Assembly (NCBI RefSeq): GCF_012726345.1
Contig: NZ_PTXN01000001.1
Coordinates: 522,654 to 586,653, forward strand
Length of the DNA: 64,000 nucleotides
Source: Marinomonas sp. UCMA 3892
Lineage (GTDB): Bacteria > Pseudomonadota > Gammaproteobacteria > Pseudomonadales > Marinomonadaceae
Reading direction: 5' to 3'
Part shown: piece after piece, positions 35,306 to 44,613 of the stretch
Layout of the letters: each line of letters opens with the position of its first letter
Numbering within the stretch: the stretch's first letter is position 1
Position numbers and translations under genes: made by a program
The notes under the pieces: model-generated
The model's database searches: none
Told to the model about the DNA's origin: nothing
What the model saw: only the letters and a program-made list of their open reading frames with translations

Positions 35306-35749
35306 CTAGTTTTTAGCAGAAATCGCTTTATCTACAGAGAAAGAGCCGGCGCCGCTGAATACTAAAGAAGCGGCAACAATCAAAAGTGTTAGTGCGTATT
35401 CATAGCCGTTGTTTGCCATGAACAAACCGTTTGAAATATGCACAGAGAAGATTGCCATTAGCATAGTGAAAGCAATGACTGCAGAAGCTGGACGAACAAG
35501 CAAACCGATAACAAGTGCCAAGCCACCAAAGAATTCTGCACTACCTGCTAAAAGAGCCATCAGATAACCAGGTTCTAGACCAATAGATGCCATCCACTGA
35601 CCAGTGCCTTCAAGACCGTAACCGCCAAACGCACCAAACAATTTTTGCGCGCCATGTGCCATTAGGATTAGACCCACTGGAATACGCAAAATTGTGCTAG
35701 CGATACCAGAAGTTGTGTTAGTGATTTTTTGGATTAACGATGTTGTCAT
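35306..35749 (-). CDS. DoxX-family membrane protein
   Basis: 147 aa, four membrane helices, with the DoxX signature LRIPVGLILMAHGAQKLFGAFGGYG at about 21-45. DoxX proteins are inner-membrane proteins linked to thiosulfate or thiol redox handling in some organisms; the precise function here is unknown. It is monocistronic. Confidence 0.9.
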   Translation of the reverse strand: MTTSLIQKITNTTSGIASTILRIPVGLILMAHGAQKLFGAFGGYGLEGTGQWMASIGLEPGYLMALLAGSAEFFGGLALVIGLLVRPASAVIAFTMLMAIFSVHISNGLFMANNGYEYALTLLIVAASLVFSGAGSFSVDKAISAKN

Positions 35750-36039
35750 TTTGATTTACCTTAGTGTTGGGTTGGTGTTACTTAATATGTAGGCACTATA
35801 TATAAAAAAAACAGAATAGTGTAACGGAGTATTTTGAGGTTAATGATCAAAAAAATTGAACTATCGAAATGATCTACGATTTTGATGCCAATATTTGACT
35901 GAAAACCTCTTGTTATTGAGAATCTCTACTAATTTTATTGGATTCTCTGTCACTATGTATTACGACGGCTTAAAGGCTAATTTAGATCAGTTATAGGCAA
36001 AAAAGTAGCAGAGTTTGCAGTCTATAGAATGGTAGCGTG
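35750..36039. other. Divergent intergenic region, no gene seen
   Basis: About 290 bases between doxX and the ribitol-dehydrogenase-like gene, presumably carrying both promoters. Apart from the inverted repeat listed next, nothing stands out. Confidence 0.5.
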
Positions 36040-36061
36040 TTGTTATCTCTATAAATAACAA
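36040..36061. promoter_or_regulatory. Inverted repeat before the SDR gene
   Basis: TTGTTAT-8 bases-ATAACAA, perfect 7-base arms, ends 15 bases before the start codon. It could be an operator or a leader hairpin. Confidence 0.4.
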
Positions 36062-36076
36062 TATACAGGATAAAAC

Positions 36077-36805
36077 ATGTCTAAAGCATTAATGGGAAAA
36101 GTCGCCGTTGTGACTGGTGGCGCATCAGGAATAGGTCTTGCTAGTGTCGAAGGCATGATAGCTGAAGGTGCTCGGGTCGTGATCGTGGATCGTGATGAGA
36201 CAGCATTACAAGCTTTGCAAGACAAACATGGCGATGCAGTCATCACCCTTGCAGTAGATTTGTTGGATCCTGCCGCTTGCTCGGCGATGGTTCCGCGGAT
36301 TTTAGAAAAAGCCAAAGTGATCGATATTTTTCACGCCAATGCCGGCTTGTATGTTGGTGGTGATTTAGTTGATGCCGATAACGACGCCATAGACCGAATG
36401 CTAAATCTGAATATTAACGTTGTCATCAAGAACGTGCGTGATGTTTTGCCGCATATGATTGAACGAGGTGTGGGCGATATTTTAATAACCAGTTCCTTAG
36501 CGGGTCATTTTCCGACACCTTGGGAACCGGTTTATGCCTCATCAAAATGGGCGATGAATTGTTTTGTGCAAACGGTGCGTAGACAAGTCAGCAAGCATGG
36601 GATTCGCGTTGGCTCGGTATCTCCCGGCCCAGTTATTACTTCTTTATTATCTGATTGGCCTGCGGAAAAACTCGCAGAAGCCAAGTCAAAAGGTAGTTTA
36701 ATGGAAGCCAGCGATGTGGCTGAAGCGCTCATCTTTATGCTTACGCGTCCTCGTCATGTGACGATTCGGGATGTTGTGATGCTTCCGTCACAATTTGATT
36801 TATAA
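36077..36805 (+). CDS. SDR oxidoreductase, ribitol 2-dehydrogenase-like
   Basis: A 242-aa classical SDR with TGGASGIG (14-21), HANAG (86-90), catalytic Ser in ITSSLAG and Tyr/Lys in EPVYASSKWAMN. The stretches DIFHANAG, WEPVYASSKWA, GPVITSLLSDWP and C-terminal VTIRDVVMLPSQFDL closely follow Klebsiella ribitol 2-dehydrogenase, so a pentitol or related polyol is the likely substrate. No ribitol kinase or transporter is adjacent, so the pathway is not confirmed. Confidence 0.85.
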   Translation: MSKALMGKVAVVTGGASGIGLASVEGMIAEGARVVIVDRDETALQALQDKHGDAVITLAVDLLDPAACSAMVPRILEKAKVIDIFHANAGLYVGGDLVDADNDAIDRMLNLNINVVIKNVRDVLPHMIERGVGDILITSSLAGHFPTPWEPVYASSKWAMNCFVQTVRRQVSKHGIRVGSVSPGPVITSLLSDWPAEKLAEAKSKGSLMEASDVAEALIFMLTRPRHVTIRDVVMLPSQFDL

Positions 36806-36839
36806 CTCGCCATTAAGCTTATTAAATCTATTTAAATTA

Positions 36840-36871
36840 AAAAGGGAATGGTCATTCGACCATTCCCTTTT
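36840..36871. terminator. Bidirectional terminator between SDR and CurA-like genes
   Basis: A perfect 14-pair stem AAAAGGGAATGGTC / GACCATTCCCTTTT with an ATTC loop gives a T-run on either strand. It serves the two convergent genes. Confidence 0.9.
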
Positions 36872-36901
36872 ACTTTTCTACTGTATCTTATTCTGGAGAG
36901 C

Positions 36902-37894
36902 TTATAGCTTAACAATCAGCTTGCCGGTATTTTTACCGTCAAATAACAGGTTAATGCCACTAGTTGCGTTTTCGATTCCTTCAATAACGTGGGTACGATA
37001 TTTCAATTCTCCTTTGCATAACATAGATCCCAGCGCTTGGCCGTATTCAGGGATACGATGGAAATGATCTGGCATGGTGAAGCCTTGGATCGATAGGCGG
37101 CGTTTGATGATGCCAACCCAACTTGGCCCTGGTGCTGGTTCGGCTTTTTGATAGTCAGCGATTAGGCCACACACAGCAATGCGACCATGAGGATTCATGC
37201 GTTCAAAGATAGGACCTTGTGCCAAACCACCCGTATTTTCAAAGAAAAGATCGATGCCGTTTGGCGTCGCTTGCGTCAATTGTTCGACAAAGTCTGTATC
37301 TTTGTAATTAATCGCATGATCAAAACCAAGTTCTTTTGTTAACCATTGGCATTTCTCATCAGAGCCCGCCACGCCAACAACCGTTAAACCAAGGTTTTTA
37401 GCCATCTGACCGACAAGAGATCCAACTGAACCTGCTGCCGCTGTGACGATAAGCGTCTGACCTGCTTCTGGTTTAAGCACTTCAAACACACCGTGATAAG
37501 CAGTAATACCGGGTAGGGCAATGACGGATAAAATTGCTTCAGCAGGCAGCTCTTTTGGAATGACGTTTAAGCCATTACCATCACTGATCGCATATTCAGT
37601 TAGACCCATAAGCCCCATAACACGAGCGCCAACTGGGAATCTTTCATTGTTGGATTTAACGACTTCACCTATGCCACTGGCGCGCATGGTATCGCCTAAT
37701 TTTACCGGCGGAATGTAGCTGTTTTCATCCGCGCTCATCCAACCGCGCATGGCTGGATCTAAAGAAAGATGAGAGAGTTTTACCAATACTTCGCCTTCTG
37801 CTGGCGTTGGAATGTCTTGAGTAACAATATTGAAAATATCTTCGGTGATTTCTAATTCAGGACGTTTTATCAGTTTTACGGAATGGTAAGACAT
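36902..37894 (-). CDS. NADP-dependent medium-chain reductase (CurA / PTGR-like)
   Basis: 330 aa, zinc-free medium-chain dehydrogenase/reductase. It has N-terminal LSLDPAMRGWM, nucleotide motif AAAGSVGSLVGQ (152-163) and a glycine-rich NTGG. The family reduces alpha,beta-unsaturated carbonyls (prostaglandin reductase, E. coli CurA for curcumin). It is probably a detoxification enzyme. An inverted repeat TCTATTT/AAATAGA lies upstream at 37922-37941. Confidence 0.88.
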   Translation of the reverse strand: MSYHSVKLIKRPELEITEDIFNIVTQDIPTPAEGEVLVKLSHLSLDPAMRGWMSADENSYIPPVKLGDTMRASGIGEVVKSNNERFPVGARVMGLMGLTEYAISDGNGLNVIPKELPAEAILSVIALPGITAYHGVFEVLKPEAGQTLIVTAAAGSVGSLVGQMAKNLGLTVVGVAGSDEKCQWLTKELGFDHAINYKDTDFVEQLTQATPNGIDLFFENTGGLAQGPIFERMNPHGRIAVCGLIADYQKAEPAPGPSWVGIIKRRLSIQGFTMPDHFHRIPEYGQALGSMLCKGELKYRTHVIEGIENATSGINLLFDGKNTGKLIVKL

Positions 37895-37921
37895 AGAGAT
37901 GAATCCTTTTGTGCATGAATT

Positions 37922-37941
37922 TCTATTTATCCTGAAATAGA
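37922..37941. promoter_or_regulatory. Inverted repeat upstream of the CurA-like gene
   Basis: TCTATTT-ATCCTG-AAATAGA, perfect 7-base arms, 28 bases before the start codon. It is a possible operator; no regulator is assigned. Confidence 0.4.
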
Positions 37942-38009
37942 GTCTAGAGCATTTTTGTTGATCTAAAGGTTAAGATTAAAGAAGTAAATGTGCAATCGCT
38001 CCAATTTTG

Positions 38010-39434
38010 TTAAGTCTCTGCTCTCATCAGACTGTTGATTATGTCGCATAAGCTGATCAATTGTTGATAAGTACTGTGTTTATCCCCAGTATTTTCGAGC
38101 GGCCAACCGCAGTTTATACGGAAGCAATCGTGATAAAAGTCGTGGGTACTGAAACAAGCACCGCTGCGTATGTCGATGCCCTGTTTATTAGCTTCTTTTT
38201 CAAGCTGTACAGCATTTAAACTGGGGATCTGTACCCAAAGTACGATTCCGCCTTGTGGGGCACTGATTTTTGCATTGGTGGGCAAGTATTTGATTAAAAA
38301 TTGTTGATAACTATGTATGTGTTGATTCAAAACCGTACGTATTTTATTCACATGAGAGCGATATTCACCGGTGTTGATAAACTCCGCCATACAAGACTGT
38401 ATAAGTCCATTCACACCAAAGCTGGTTAAGGAATGTTGATTGATATAAGACGTTAAATATCGACCCGGAACACACCAACCAAGTCGCAGTCCAGCGGCTA
38501 AGGTTTTTGAAAAAGATCCGCACCAAATCACATATCCCTCTTTATCCCAATATTTTGCTGGCAGCGTTTGTTGTTTCTGGTGGCTTAATTCGAAATAGAC
38601 GTCGTCTTCTATCATCGGTGTTTTGTATTGCGCGGCAAGTGTTGCTAGAGCTTGTTTTTGTTCAACGGGCAGCGTCATTCCAGTTGGATTCATGTTCGAT
38701 GTGCTAAACAGAGAGGCTTTTATCAAACCTTGTTGCATCAAGGTTTCTAGATGATCTAAATCTAAGCCTTTCTCATTAATAGGGATTTCAATCACTTTGC
38801 GAGATAAGGCACTTAGTAAATCGAGCAAGCCACTAAAACAAGGGGAACTAATGGCAATGGTGTCGCCCGCTTTGCTAACGCTTTCTATCGCCAGTCTTAC
38901 TGCATCAATACAGCCATTGGTGATCACAAAGTCGGCTGCTGAAAAGGCTAGATTGTCATGGCGGAAATGTTCCGCAAGGGCGCTTCTCAGGCCTTTGTCG
39001 CCTTGTGTTTCTGGGTATTGAAAGAGATGCTTTCCTGCTCTTTGAGTGACACGTTTAATGCTGCGTTGCAGTGCGACGCTAGGTTGTAATTCTGGCGAAA
39101 TCATCGAGGTGCCAAGCGGGCTAAAAAGCGCCGAGGCAGGATTGTAACCATTTAATGGCGCAAAGCGTTTCGGGTCCCGTTGTTCAATACTTTTGATGTT
39201 TAGACTTGGAAAGGTGGTGCTTTCTAATTGGTTGGCAACGAAGTACCCAGACTGAGGCTGTGCATAAATCCAACCCGTTTGTTGAAGGTAATCGTAGGCT
39301 TTAGTCGCAGTAGTCATGCTGACTTGATGCTGCTTCGCCATGGTTCGTAGCGCTGGCAAACGGCTTCCCGCAGGCAGTCGTTGTGCTTGTATGTCGTCGA
39401 TATAATGCTGAGCAAGTGTTTCGTAAAGCGCCAT
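38010..39434 (-). CDS. MocR-type regulator (GntR HTH fused to class I aminotransferase)
   Basis: 474 aa. Residues 1-75 form a GntR winged helix (LPALRTMAKQHQVSMTTATKAYDYLQQTGWI), and about 110-470 an aminotransferase fold with the PLP lysine in CGSFSKTLAAGLRLGW. MocR proteins use PLP or an adduct as effector and often regulate the divergent neighbour, here the EamA/LysE exporter pair. A 16-base inverted repeat lies in the shared promoter region. Confidence 0.92.
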   Translation of the reverse strand: MALYETLAQHYIDDIQAQRLPAGSRLPALRTMAKQHQVSMTTATKAYDYLQQTGWIYAQPQSGYFVANQLESTTFPSLNIKSIEQRDPKRFAPLNGYNPASALFSPLGTSMISPELQPSVALQRSIKRVTQRAGKHLFQYPETQGDKGLRSALAEHFRHDNLAFSAADFVITNGCIDAVRLAIESVSKAGDTIAISSPCFSGLLDLLSALSRKVIEIPINEKGLDLDHLETLMQQGLIKASLFSTSNMNPTGMTLPVEQKQALATLAAQYKTPMIEDDVYFELSHQKQQTLPAKYWDKEGYVIWCGSFSKTLAAGLRLGWCVPGRYLTSYINQHSLTSFGVNGLIQSCMAEFINTGEYRSHVNKIRTVLNQHIHSYQQFLIKYLPTNAKISAPQGGIVLWVQIPSLNAVQLEKEANKQGIDIRSGACFSTHDFYHDCFRINCGWPLENTGDKHSTYQQLISLCDIINSLMRAET

Positions 39435-39558
39435 AACATTCCCCCAAAGTATTTCCTTTCTTTGAATTGTACTCTTATTTTTATCAAAAATTGAATCTGT
39501 GTTCTTTTTGGTTTTCTAGTGATACTTCTTTCTGAAGGAAATGCTTAGCTATGTTCAG

Positions 39559-39616
39559 TTACACGCGGTGTTTCTGTGAGGTAGGCGGTAGTTTCGAATA
39601 GAAACACCGCGTGTAA
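39559..39616. promoter_or_regulatory. Long inverted repeat in the MocR / EamA divergent promoter
   Basis: TTACACGCGGTGTTTC (39559-39574) and GAAACACCGCGTGTAA (39601-39616) are perfect 16-base inverted copies separated by 26 bases. No T-run follows, so it is not a terminator. It is a likely double operator for the MocR protein, or a cruciform or leader hairpin. Confidence 0.7.
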
Positions 39617-39668
39617 TTGAGCGCCTTCGTTATTGTTTACAACAGATTTTATTTACTAGGAACGAATA

Positions 39669-40580
39669 ATGAAACTACGAGACTTTGGGTTGCTGTTTGC
39701 CTTGATGGCGTTATGGGGATTGAATTTCAGTGTGATCAAGCTTGGCGTGAATAGTGTTCATCCTTTAGTACTCACCGCGTTGCGATTTAGTTTTGCGGTG
39801 TTTCCTTTGATCTTTTTTATTAAGAAGCCAGATGTGCCGTGGCGCTATTTGATTGCTTATGGCTTGTCTTTTGGTGTCGGCGTTTGGGGATTAACGACCT
39901 TATCGATTGGCGCTGGTGTTTCGGCAGGAATGGCCTCTTTGTTATTGGATATGAGTATTGTTAGTAGTTTGCTGGTGGGTTGGTTATGTTTAAACGAAAC
40001 CATTACTCGCAATAAGTTGCTTGGCGCTGGATTGGCTTTACTTGGACTTGCTTTGATCATCTACTCCGAAGGTGGTTCGGTGACTGGAAAAGGTTTAGTG
40101 CTGGTATTAATGGCGTCGGTGTTTTGGAGCGTTAATGGCTTGATTGTAAAACGCGCGAATACCAAAGCTATTTTTGCTTTTAATATCTGGGGAATGTTGT
40201 TTGCACCTTTGCCTTTGTTGTTACTAGCGGTTATTTTTGAAGGAGCGCAAGTCGTCACTGAGTTGCCGAATCAATTTACCCAATGGACGCTGTTTTCCGC
40301 TTTGTTCCAAGCTTACCCGACGACACTATTAGGGTACTGGTTTTGGAATAAGATGATAATGAAATACTCAGTATCCAGTGTCGCGCCAATGACGTTACTG
40401 GTACCTGTGTTTGGTATTTTTGGTGGTTATTGGTTTTACAATGAGCCAATAGAAACGAATCAGATAATCGCTGCTGTGCTGATTTTATTAGGTCTGTTTG
40501 TCGGGCAAATGGCATTGCCGAAATTGAGTTTCTTTAAAAGACTGAGAGGTGATTCATGCAAGAAATCCAGTATGTCCTGA
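39669..40580 (+). CDS. EamA-family (DMT) exporter
   Basis: A 303-aa inner-membrane protein with ten predicted helices arranged as two EamA repeats (RFSFAVFPLIF and later FQAYPTTLLGYWFWN...LVPVFGIFGGYWFYNEP). DMT exporters such as YdcZ/RhaT relatives move amino acids or metabolites. It is divergent from MocR and overlaps the LysE gene by 25 bases. Confidence 0.9.
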   Translation: MKLRDFGLLFALMALWGLNFSVIKLGVNSVHPLVLTALRFSFAVFPLIFFIKKPDVPWRYLIAYGLSFGVGVWGLTTLSIGAGVSAGMASLLLDMSIVSSLLVGWLCLNETITRNKLLGAGLALLGLALIIYSEGGSVTGKGLVLVLMASVFWSVNGLIVKRANTKAIFAFNIWGMLFAPLPLLLLAVIFEGAQVVTELPNQFTQWTLFSALFQAYPTTLLGYWFWNKMIMKYSVSSVAPMTLLVPVFGIFGGYWFYNEPIETNQIIAAVLILLGLFVGQMALPKLSFFKRLRGDSCKKSSMS

Positions 40581-41197
40581 TATTAATTGGTGCTTTTGTT
40601 GCTATGGCGAGTCCTGGGCCTGCGACATTGGCGATTGCATCTACGTCAATGAATCAGGGGCGAGTGCAAGGTTTGGCGTTAGCATCAGGCATACTCACAG
40701 GCTCGTTATTTTGGTCTTGTTCGGCTGCCTTTGGTTTAGGTGCTGTGCTGTATGCGAATGTCTGGCTATTCGAAAGCTTACGTTATGTTGGTGCGGTCTA
40801 TTTATTATTCTTAGCTTATAAATCTTGCCGTTCAGCGATGACTAATAAATTGGATGCGAGCAAAATGTTGGCCACGTTAGAGACTAAACAAACGTCTTTG
40901 CGCACTGCTTATTTTCGTGGTTTAGCCATCCACTTAACCAATCCTAAAGCGATTTTGTTTCTAGGATCGTTATTCGCCATGGGGATGCCGAGTTCGGTTT
41001 CCACACAAGGTTTGTTGTCTGTGATTGTCTTATTAACGATTCAAAGTGGCTGCATAAATTTGGGCTACGCAGTGCTGTTTTCGAACCCAAGAATTCGCCA
41101 AAGCTATTTTAAAATGAAACGCGGCTTTGATGCTGCCTTCGCGCTGATGTTTGGCGTTGCGGGCATTAAAATATTGCTGAGTAAAGTGAATATATAA
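40556..41197 (+). CDS. LysE/RhtB-family exporter
   Basis: 213 aa, six helices, with the family motif GAFVAMASPGPATLAIASTSMNQGRVQGL near the N-terminus and HLTNPKAILFLGSLFA in the middle. It is likely to export amino acids or small amines. The start lies inside the EamA gene and an AGAGGT ribosome site supports it, so the two exporters are translationally linked and probably share MocR control. Confidence 0.9.
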   Translation: MQEIQYVLILIGAFVAMASPGPATLAIASTSMNQGRVQGLALASGILTGSLFWSCSAAFGLGAVLYANVWLFESLRYVGAVYLLFLAYKSCRSAMTNKLDASKMLATLETKQTSLRTAYFRGLAIHLTNPKAILFLGSLFAMGMPSSVSTQGLLSVIVLLTIQSGCINLGYAVLFSNPRIRQSYFKMKRGFDAAFALMFGVAGIKILLSKVNI

Positions 41198-41241
41198 GTC
41201 TGTATTTGTTATGATGCACTTTATTTTTAGAGTGCTTTTCT

Positions 41242-42219
41242 ATGTACGACGCTTCTTTATGGCAACCCAGTGCGGATATTTCGATTTTGCAAAAGCGTGC
41301 GCAGTTACTAAAAGCTATTCGCGCTTTTTTCGATGTTCGTGAGGTGATGGAGGTGGATACTCAATGTCTGTCTCTGGGTAGTATTACAGATCCACATATT
41401 GAAGTATTAACAAGCCAGACGCGTTCCCAAGGTGAAGACCTTACTTACTATCTTCAAACTTCCCCAGAGTTCGCCATGAAGCGTTTATTATGCGCAGGCT
41501 CTGGGTCTATCTATCAGTTGGGAAAAGTGTTCCGAGCTGAGGAGATTGGCCGCCGACATAGTATCGAATTTACTATGTTGGAATGGTATCGAGTCGGTTT
41601 TGATCATTGGCAATTAATGGATGAGATCCAACAGTTGCTGTCGGCACTATTGAATGAAGAGGCGCTGACTTGTGAACGACTCAGTTATCAAATGGCGTTT
41701 TTACGTCATACCGGACTTGATCCTTTCACCGCGACATTGTTTCAGTTACAAGAGTGTGCTCACGAACACACAGAATACGGTTTGCAGGAAGATGATCGCG
41801 ATACCTTGCTTGAGTTACTTTTCTCGAGCGTGGTAGAACCAGCTATTGGTAAATACGTCCCTTGTTTTATTCATAGTTATCCTGCTTCTCAGGCCGCACT
41901 TGCCAAGACTCATCTTGATGAAAAAGGGCTGTTAGTAGCCGCACGATTTGAGCTTTACTGGCAAGGCATGGAGCTAGCGAATGGCTACCATGAACTCACT
42001 GATGCTAAGGAACAAGCAAGACGATTTGCTGAAGATAAAGAAACACGCAAGGAAATGCGATTGGCGAACCGTCAGTTTGATGAGCGATTAATTATCGCAT
42101 TAGAAAACGGCTTGCCAGATTGTGCTGGCGTTGCGTTAGGAGTGGATCGCTTGTTGATGTTAATGTGTCATAAATCGCATATTGCTGAGGTGTTGCCCTT
42201 TGCTCATGCTAGGGCTTAA
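41242..42219 (+). CDS. epmA: EF-P lysine ligase EpmA (GenX/PoxA)
   Basis: 325 aa, a class II lysyl-tRNA-synthetase-like enzyme lacking the anticodon domain. It has the motif 2 region FRAEEIGRRHSIEFTMLEWYR and motif 3 GVALGVDRLLML. It attaches (R)-beta-lysine, made by EpmB, to Lys34 of EF-P. Length and the N-terminal WQPSADISILQKRAQLL match the EpmA family. It lies between the exporter pair and dctB. Confidence 0.96.
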   Translation: MYDASLWQPSADISILQKRAQLLKAIRAFFDVREVMEVDTQCLSLGSITDPHIEVLTSQTRSQGEDLTYYLQTSPEFAMKRLLCAGSGSIYQLGKVFRAEEIGRRHSIEFTMLEWYRVGFDHWQLMDEIQQLLSALLNEEALTCERLSYQMAFLRHTGLDPFTATLFQLQECAHEHTEYGLQEDDRDTLLELLFSSVVEPAIGKYVPCFIHSYPASQAALAKTHLDEKGLLVAARFELYWQGMELANGYHELTDAKEQARRFAEDKETRKEMRLANRQFDERLIIALENGLPDCAGVALGVDRLLMLMCHKSHIAEVLPFAHARA

Positions 42220-42288
42220 TAATTTTACTCAAGGTAGCGCTTTTTGAGTTGAAATAAATGTCTAGATAATAATAACAAGGTATTTTAG

Positions 42289-44613
42289 GTGAGTGCATTG
42301 AAAGAAAAATACGGCTTTAGCATAAGATGGCTTTTTTCATCTAAACAGTTAATTTGGCTGTATCTTGGTGCCTTTTTTGTGGTGGTTTTGTTGATTTGGA
42401 AAGGCGGTGAAGCCCTGCGTAATCAACAGATCAAAGCGTTGCGTATTGATTCTTTTGAGCAGTTAAACCAACTTGCCAGTGTGTTGGAAAGCGCGATTGC
42501 CAAGTACCAACATATGCCGACGTTATTGGCGTCTAATGACCGAGTAAGAAAAGCCCTGCGAGACGGTTTCGACTCGGACATTAATCAGCTTAATCGTGAA
42601 CTTGAGCAAATTAACCGCATCACCGAAGCCTCAGACAGTTATATTTTAAACACAGATGGACTAACGATAGCCTCGTCTAACTATCGAGAAGTTACTAGTT
42701 TTGTCGGTCGTAACTTCGCATTTCGACCTTATTTTAAAGACGCGATTCAAGGAAAACCGGGTCGCTATTATGCGCTTGGTACGACATCGAATCGCCGCGG
42801 TTATTACTTCTCTTATCCTGTCTATGAAGGCGATTCGATTATTGGTATTGCCGTTGTAAAAGTGGATTTGACCCAATTCGAAAAACGTTTTGCCAATCAG
42901 CATTATGAATTTTTGTTACTCGATCCGGATGGCATTGTGTTTAGCAGCTCGCGTGCTAACTGGTTGTATCGGGTATTGGGCGAGTTGTCTCATACTGAGT
43001 TGCAGCGTATTGCTGATTCACAGCGTTATTATGGTAAATCCATTGAAAAGCTGGCAATTGTTTATCAAAAGCCTTTTGATGAAAAATCGCAAATTGTTGA
43101 TGTGTTAGAAAATACTGTTATAGATGGCACCGAAGAATTAGAGCGGCTGTCGTTTTTAAGGATGAGTCGCCCGATTCGCTTATTAGGCTTTCAAATTTCT
43201 ATCCTTGCGCCTTTAAAAATCATCAATGAAGAAATCTCTTTATGGCGTACCATTTTTGCGGGTGGCGTGACTATTACAGCCTTGTTATTGGGTTTGGCTA
43301 TGTTGCGTCGGCGCATGTTACGAGAGCGTTCTGATGCTAATGAAATGACGCGCCACAACCAAGCGTACATTCGTGAAGTGATTCAAAATACACAAGCGGG
43401 TTTGGTAACCTTGGATGAGCACCACAAAATAGAATCTTTTAATCCGGCGGTTGAAAAGTTGCTTGGTCAGCCGTTATCTCCTCTAGTTGGGCAGCCACTT
43501 GGCGTTTTATTTCAACCCGACGAGCAAGATGCGTTAGTTTTATCTTCTCATAATGATTTTCTGGAAGCTGCTAATGATTTAGGTATTAAAGTGCTGACGC
43601 GAGAAGGGCGCTTATGTTATTCCGATCAAACAGTTCCGGTGGAAATGACCTTATGTAAGATGCAATTGCCTAATCGCCTAAGTTATTTGGTGACTTTTCA
43701 TGACATGACCGAGCGTAAACGTTACGAGCAAGATATCACTCAAGCGCGTATTGAGCTTGAAGAACGAGTGAAAGAACGAACGTTTGAACTACAAGGTGCC
43801 AATACTCGTCTTCGCCATGAAATTGAAGAGCATAAAGGTACGCAACGAGAGCTGATCCAAACAGCCAAGCTTGCGGTATTAGGGCAATTAAGTGCGGGTT
43901 TGAATCATGAGTTGAACCAGCCTTTGACTGCGATTCGAGCTTTCGCAGGGAATGGATTGAAGTTTCTGGATCGCGGCCAGTACGAACAAGCCCATGCTAA
44001 CTTGCAGCATATTAGTCAATTGGGTCATCACATGGGCGATATTATCGCTCGCTTTAAAGTATTTGCTCGTAAAGGTGACGTTCATCAAGGCCCTATTGCC
44101 GTACAGACTGCCATTATGGGGGCTATGAAAATTATGAGTCCACGCTATAAAGAAGTAGGTATTGAGCTGGTAGTCACGGAAGATCAAGGCTTTATTGTGA
44201 ATGGTGACATGGTCTTTTTGGAGCAAGTGTTGGTGAATTTATTGGCCAATGCTGCTGATGCAATTTTAGAAACACCGAATAACCCACGACGAGTCCACAT
44301 TGAGCAAATTTCCACTGTTAATCAAGTGATTATCTGTGTTAAAGACTCGGGGAATGGCTTAAGTGATGACGCTATTCGGCACCTTTTTGAACCTTTTTTT
44401 ACTTCTAAATCTTCAGGATTGGGATTAGGACTAGGCTTGTCGATTAGCCAGCGTATCGTCGAGGCGATGGGTGGGCAAATTAGCGCGCAAAATCGAGATT
44501 CTGGCGGTGCCGAATTTTGTGTTAGGCTACCTTGCTTTAACCACCACTTATCTGAATTCCAGTCTCTTTCTAGAGAGTCTAAAGAATCTATAGATCCTAA
44601 AGAGGAAATCTAA
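42289..44613 (+). CDS. dctB: C4-dicarboxylate sensor histidine kinase DctB
   Basis: 774 aa. Membrane helix 1 is at about 20-38, a periplasmic double Cache domain spans 45-310 with the C4-dicarboxylate pocket segment GRYYALGTTSNRRGYYFSYPV (158-178), and helix 2 is at about 320-338. An additional PAS domain follows at about 360-475. The coiled coil leads to phosphoacceptor H540 in NHELNQPLTAIR and a HATPase with N, G1 and G2 boxes. The start is GTG with AAGG eight bases before. The extra PAS is absent from the classic Rhizobium DctB. It shares one base with dctD. Confidence 0.94.
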   Translation: MSALKEKYGFSIRWLFSSKQLIWLYLGAFFVVVLLIWKGGEALRNQQIKALRIDSFEQLNQLASVLESAIAKYQHMPTLLASNDRVRKALRDGFDSDINQLNRELEQINRITEASDSYILNTDGLTIASSNYREVTSFVGRNFAFRPYFKDAIQGKPGRYYALGTTSNRRGYYFSYPVYEGDSIIGIAVVKVDLTQFEKRFANQHYEFLLLDPDGIVFSSSRANWLYRVLGELSHTELQRIADSQRYYGKSIEKLAIVYQKPFDEKSQIVDVLENTVIDGTEELERLSFLRMSRPIRLLGFQISILAPLKIINEEISLWRTIFAGGVTITALLLGLAMLRRRMLRERSDANEMTRHNQAYIREVIQNTQAGLVTLDEHHKIESFNPAVEKLLGQPLSPLVGQPLGVLFQPDEQDALVLSSHNDFLEAANDLGIKVLTREGRLCYSDQTVPVEMTLCKMQLPNRLSYLVTFHDMTERKRYEQDITQARIELEERVKERTFELQGANTRLRHEIEEHKGTQRELIQTAKLAVLGQLSAGLNHELNQPLTAIRAFAGNGLKFLDRGQYEQAHANLQHISQLGHHMGDIIARFKVFARKGDVHQGPIAVQTAIMGAMKIMSPRYKEVGIELVVTEDQGFIVNGDMVFLEQVLVNLLANAADAILETPNNPRRVHIEQISTVNQVIICVKDSGNGLSDDAIRHLFEPFFTSKSSGLGLGLGLSISQRIVEAMGGQISAQNRDSGGAEFCVRLPCFNHHLSEFQSLSRESKESIDPKEEI

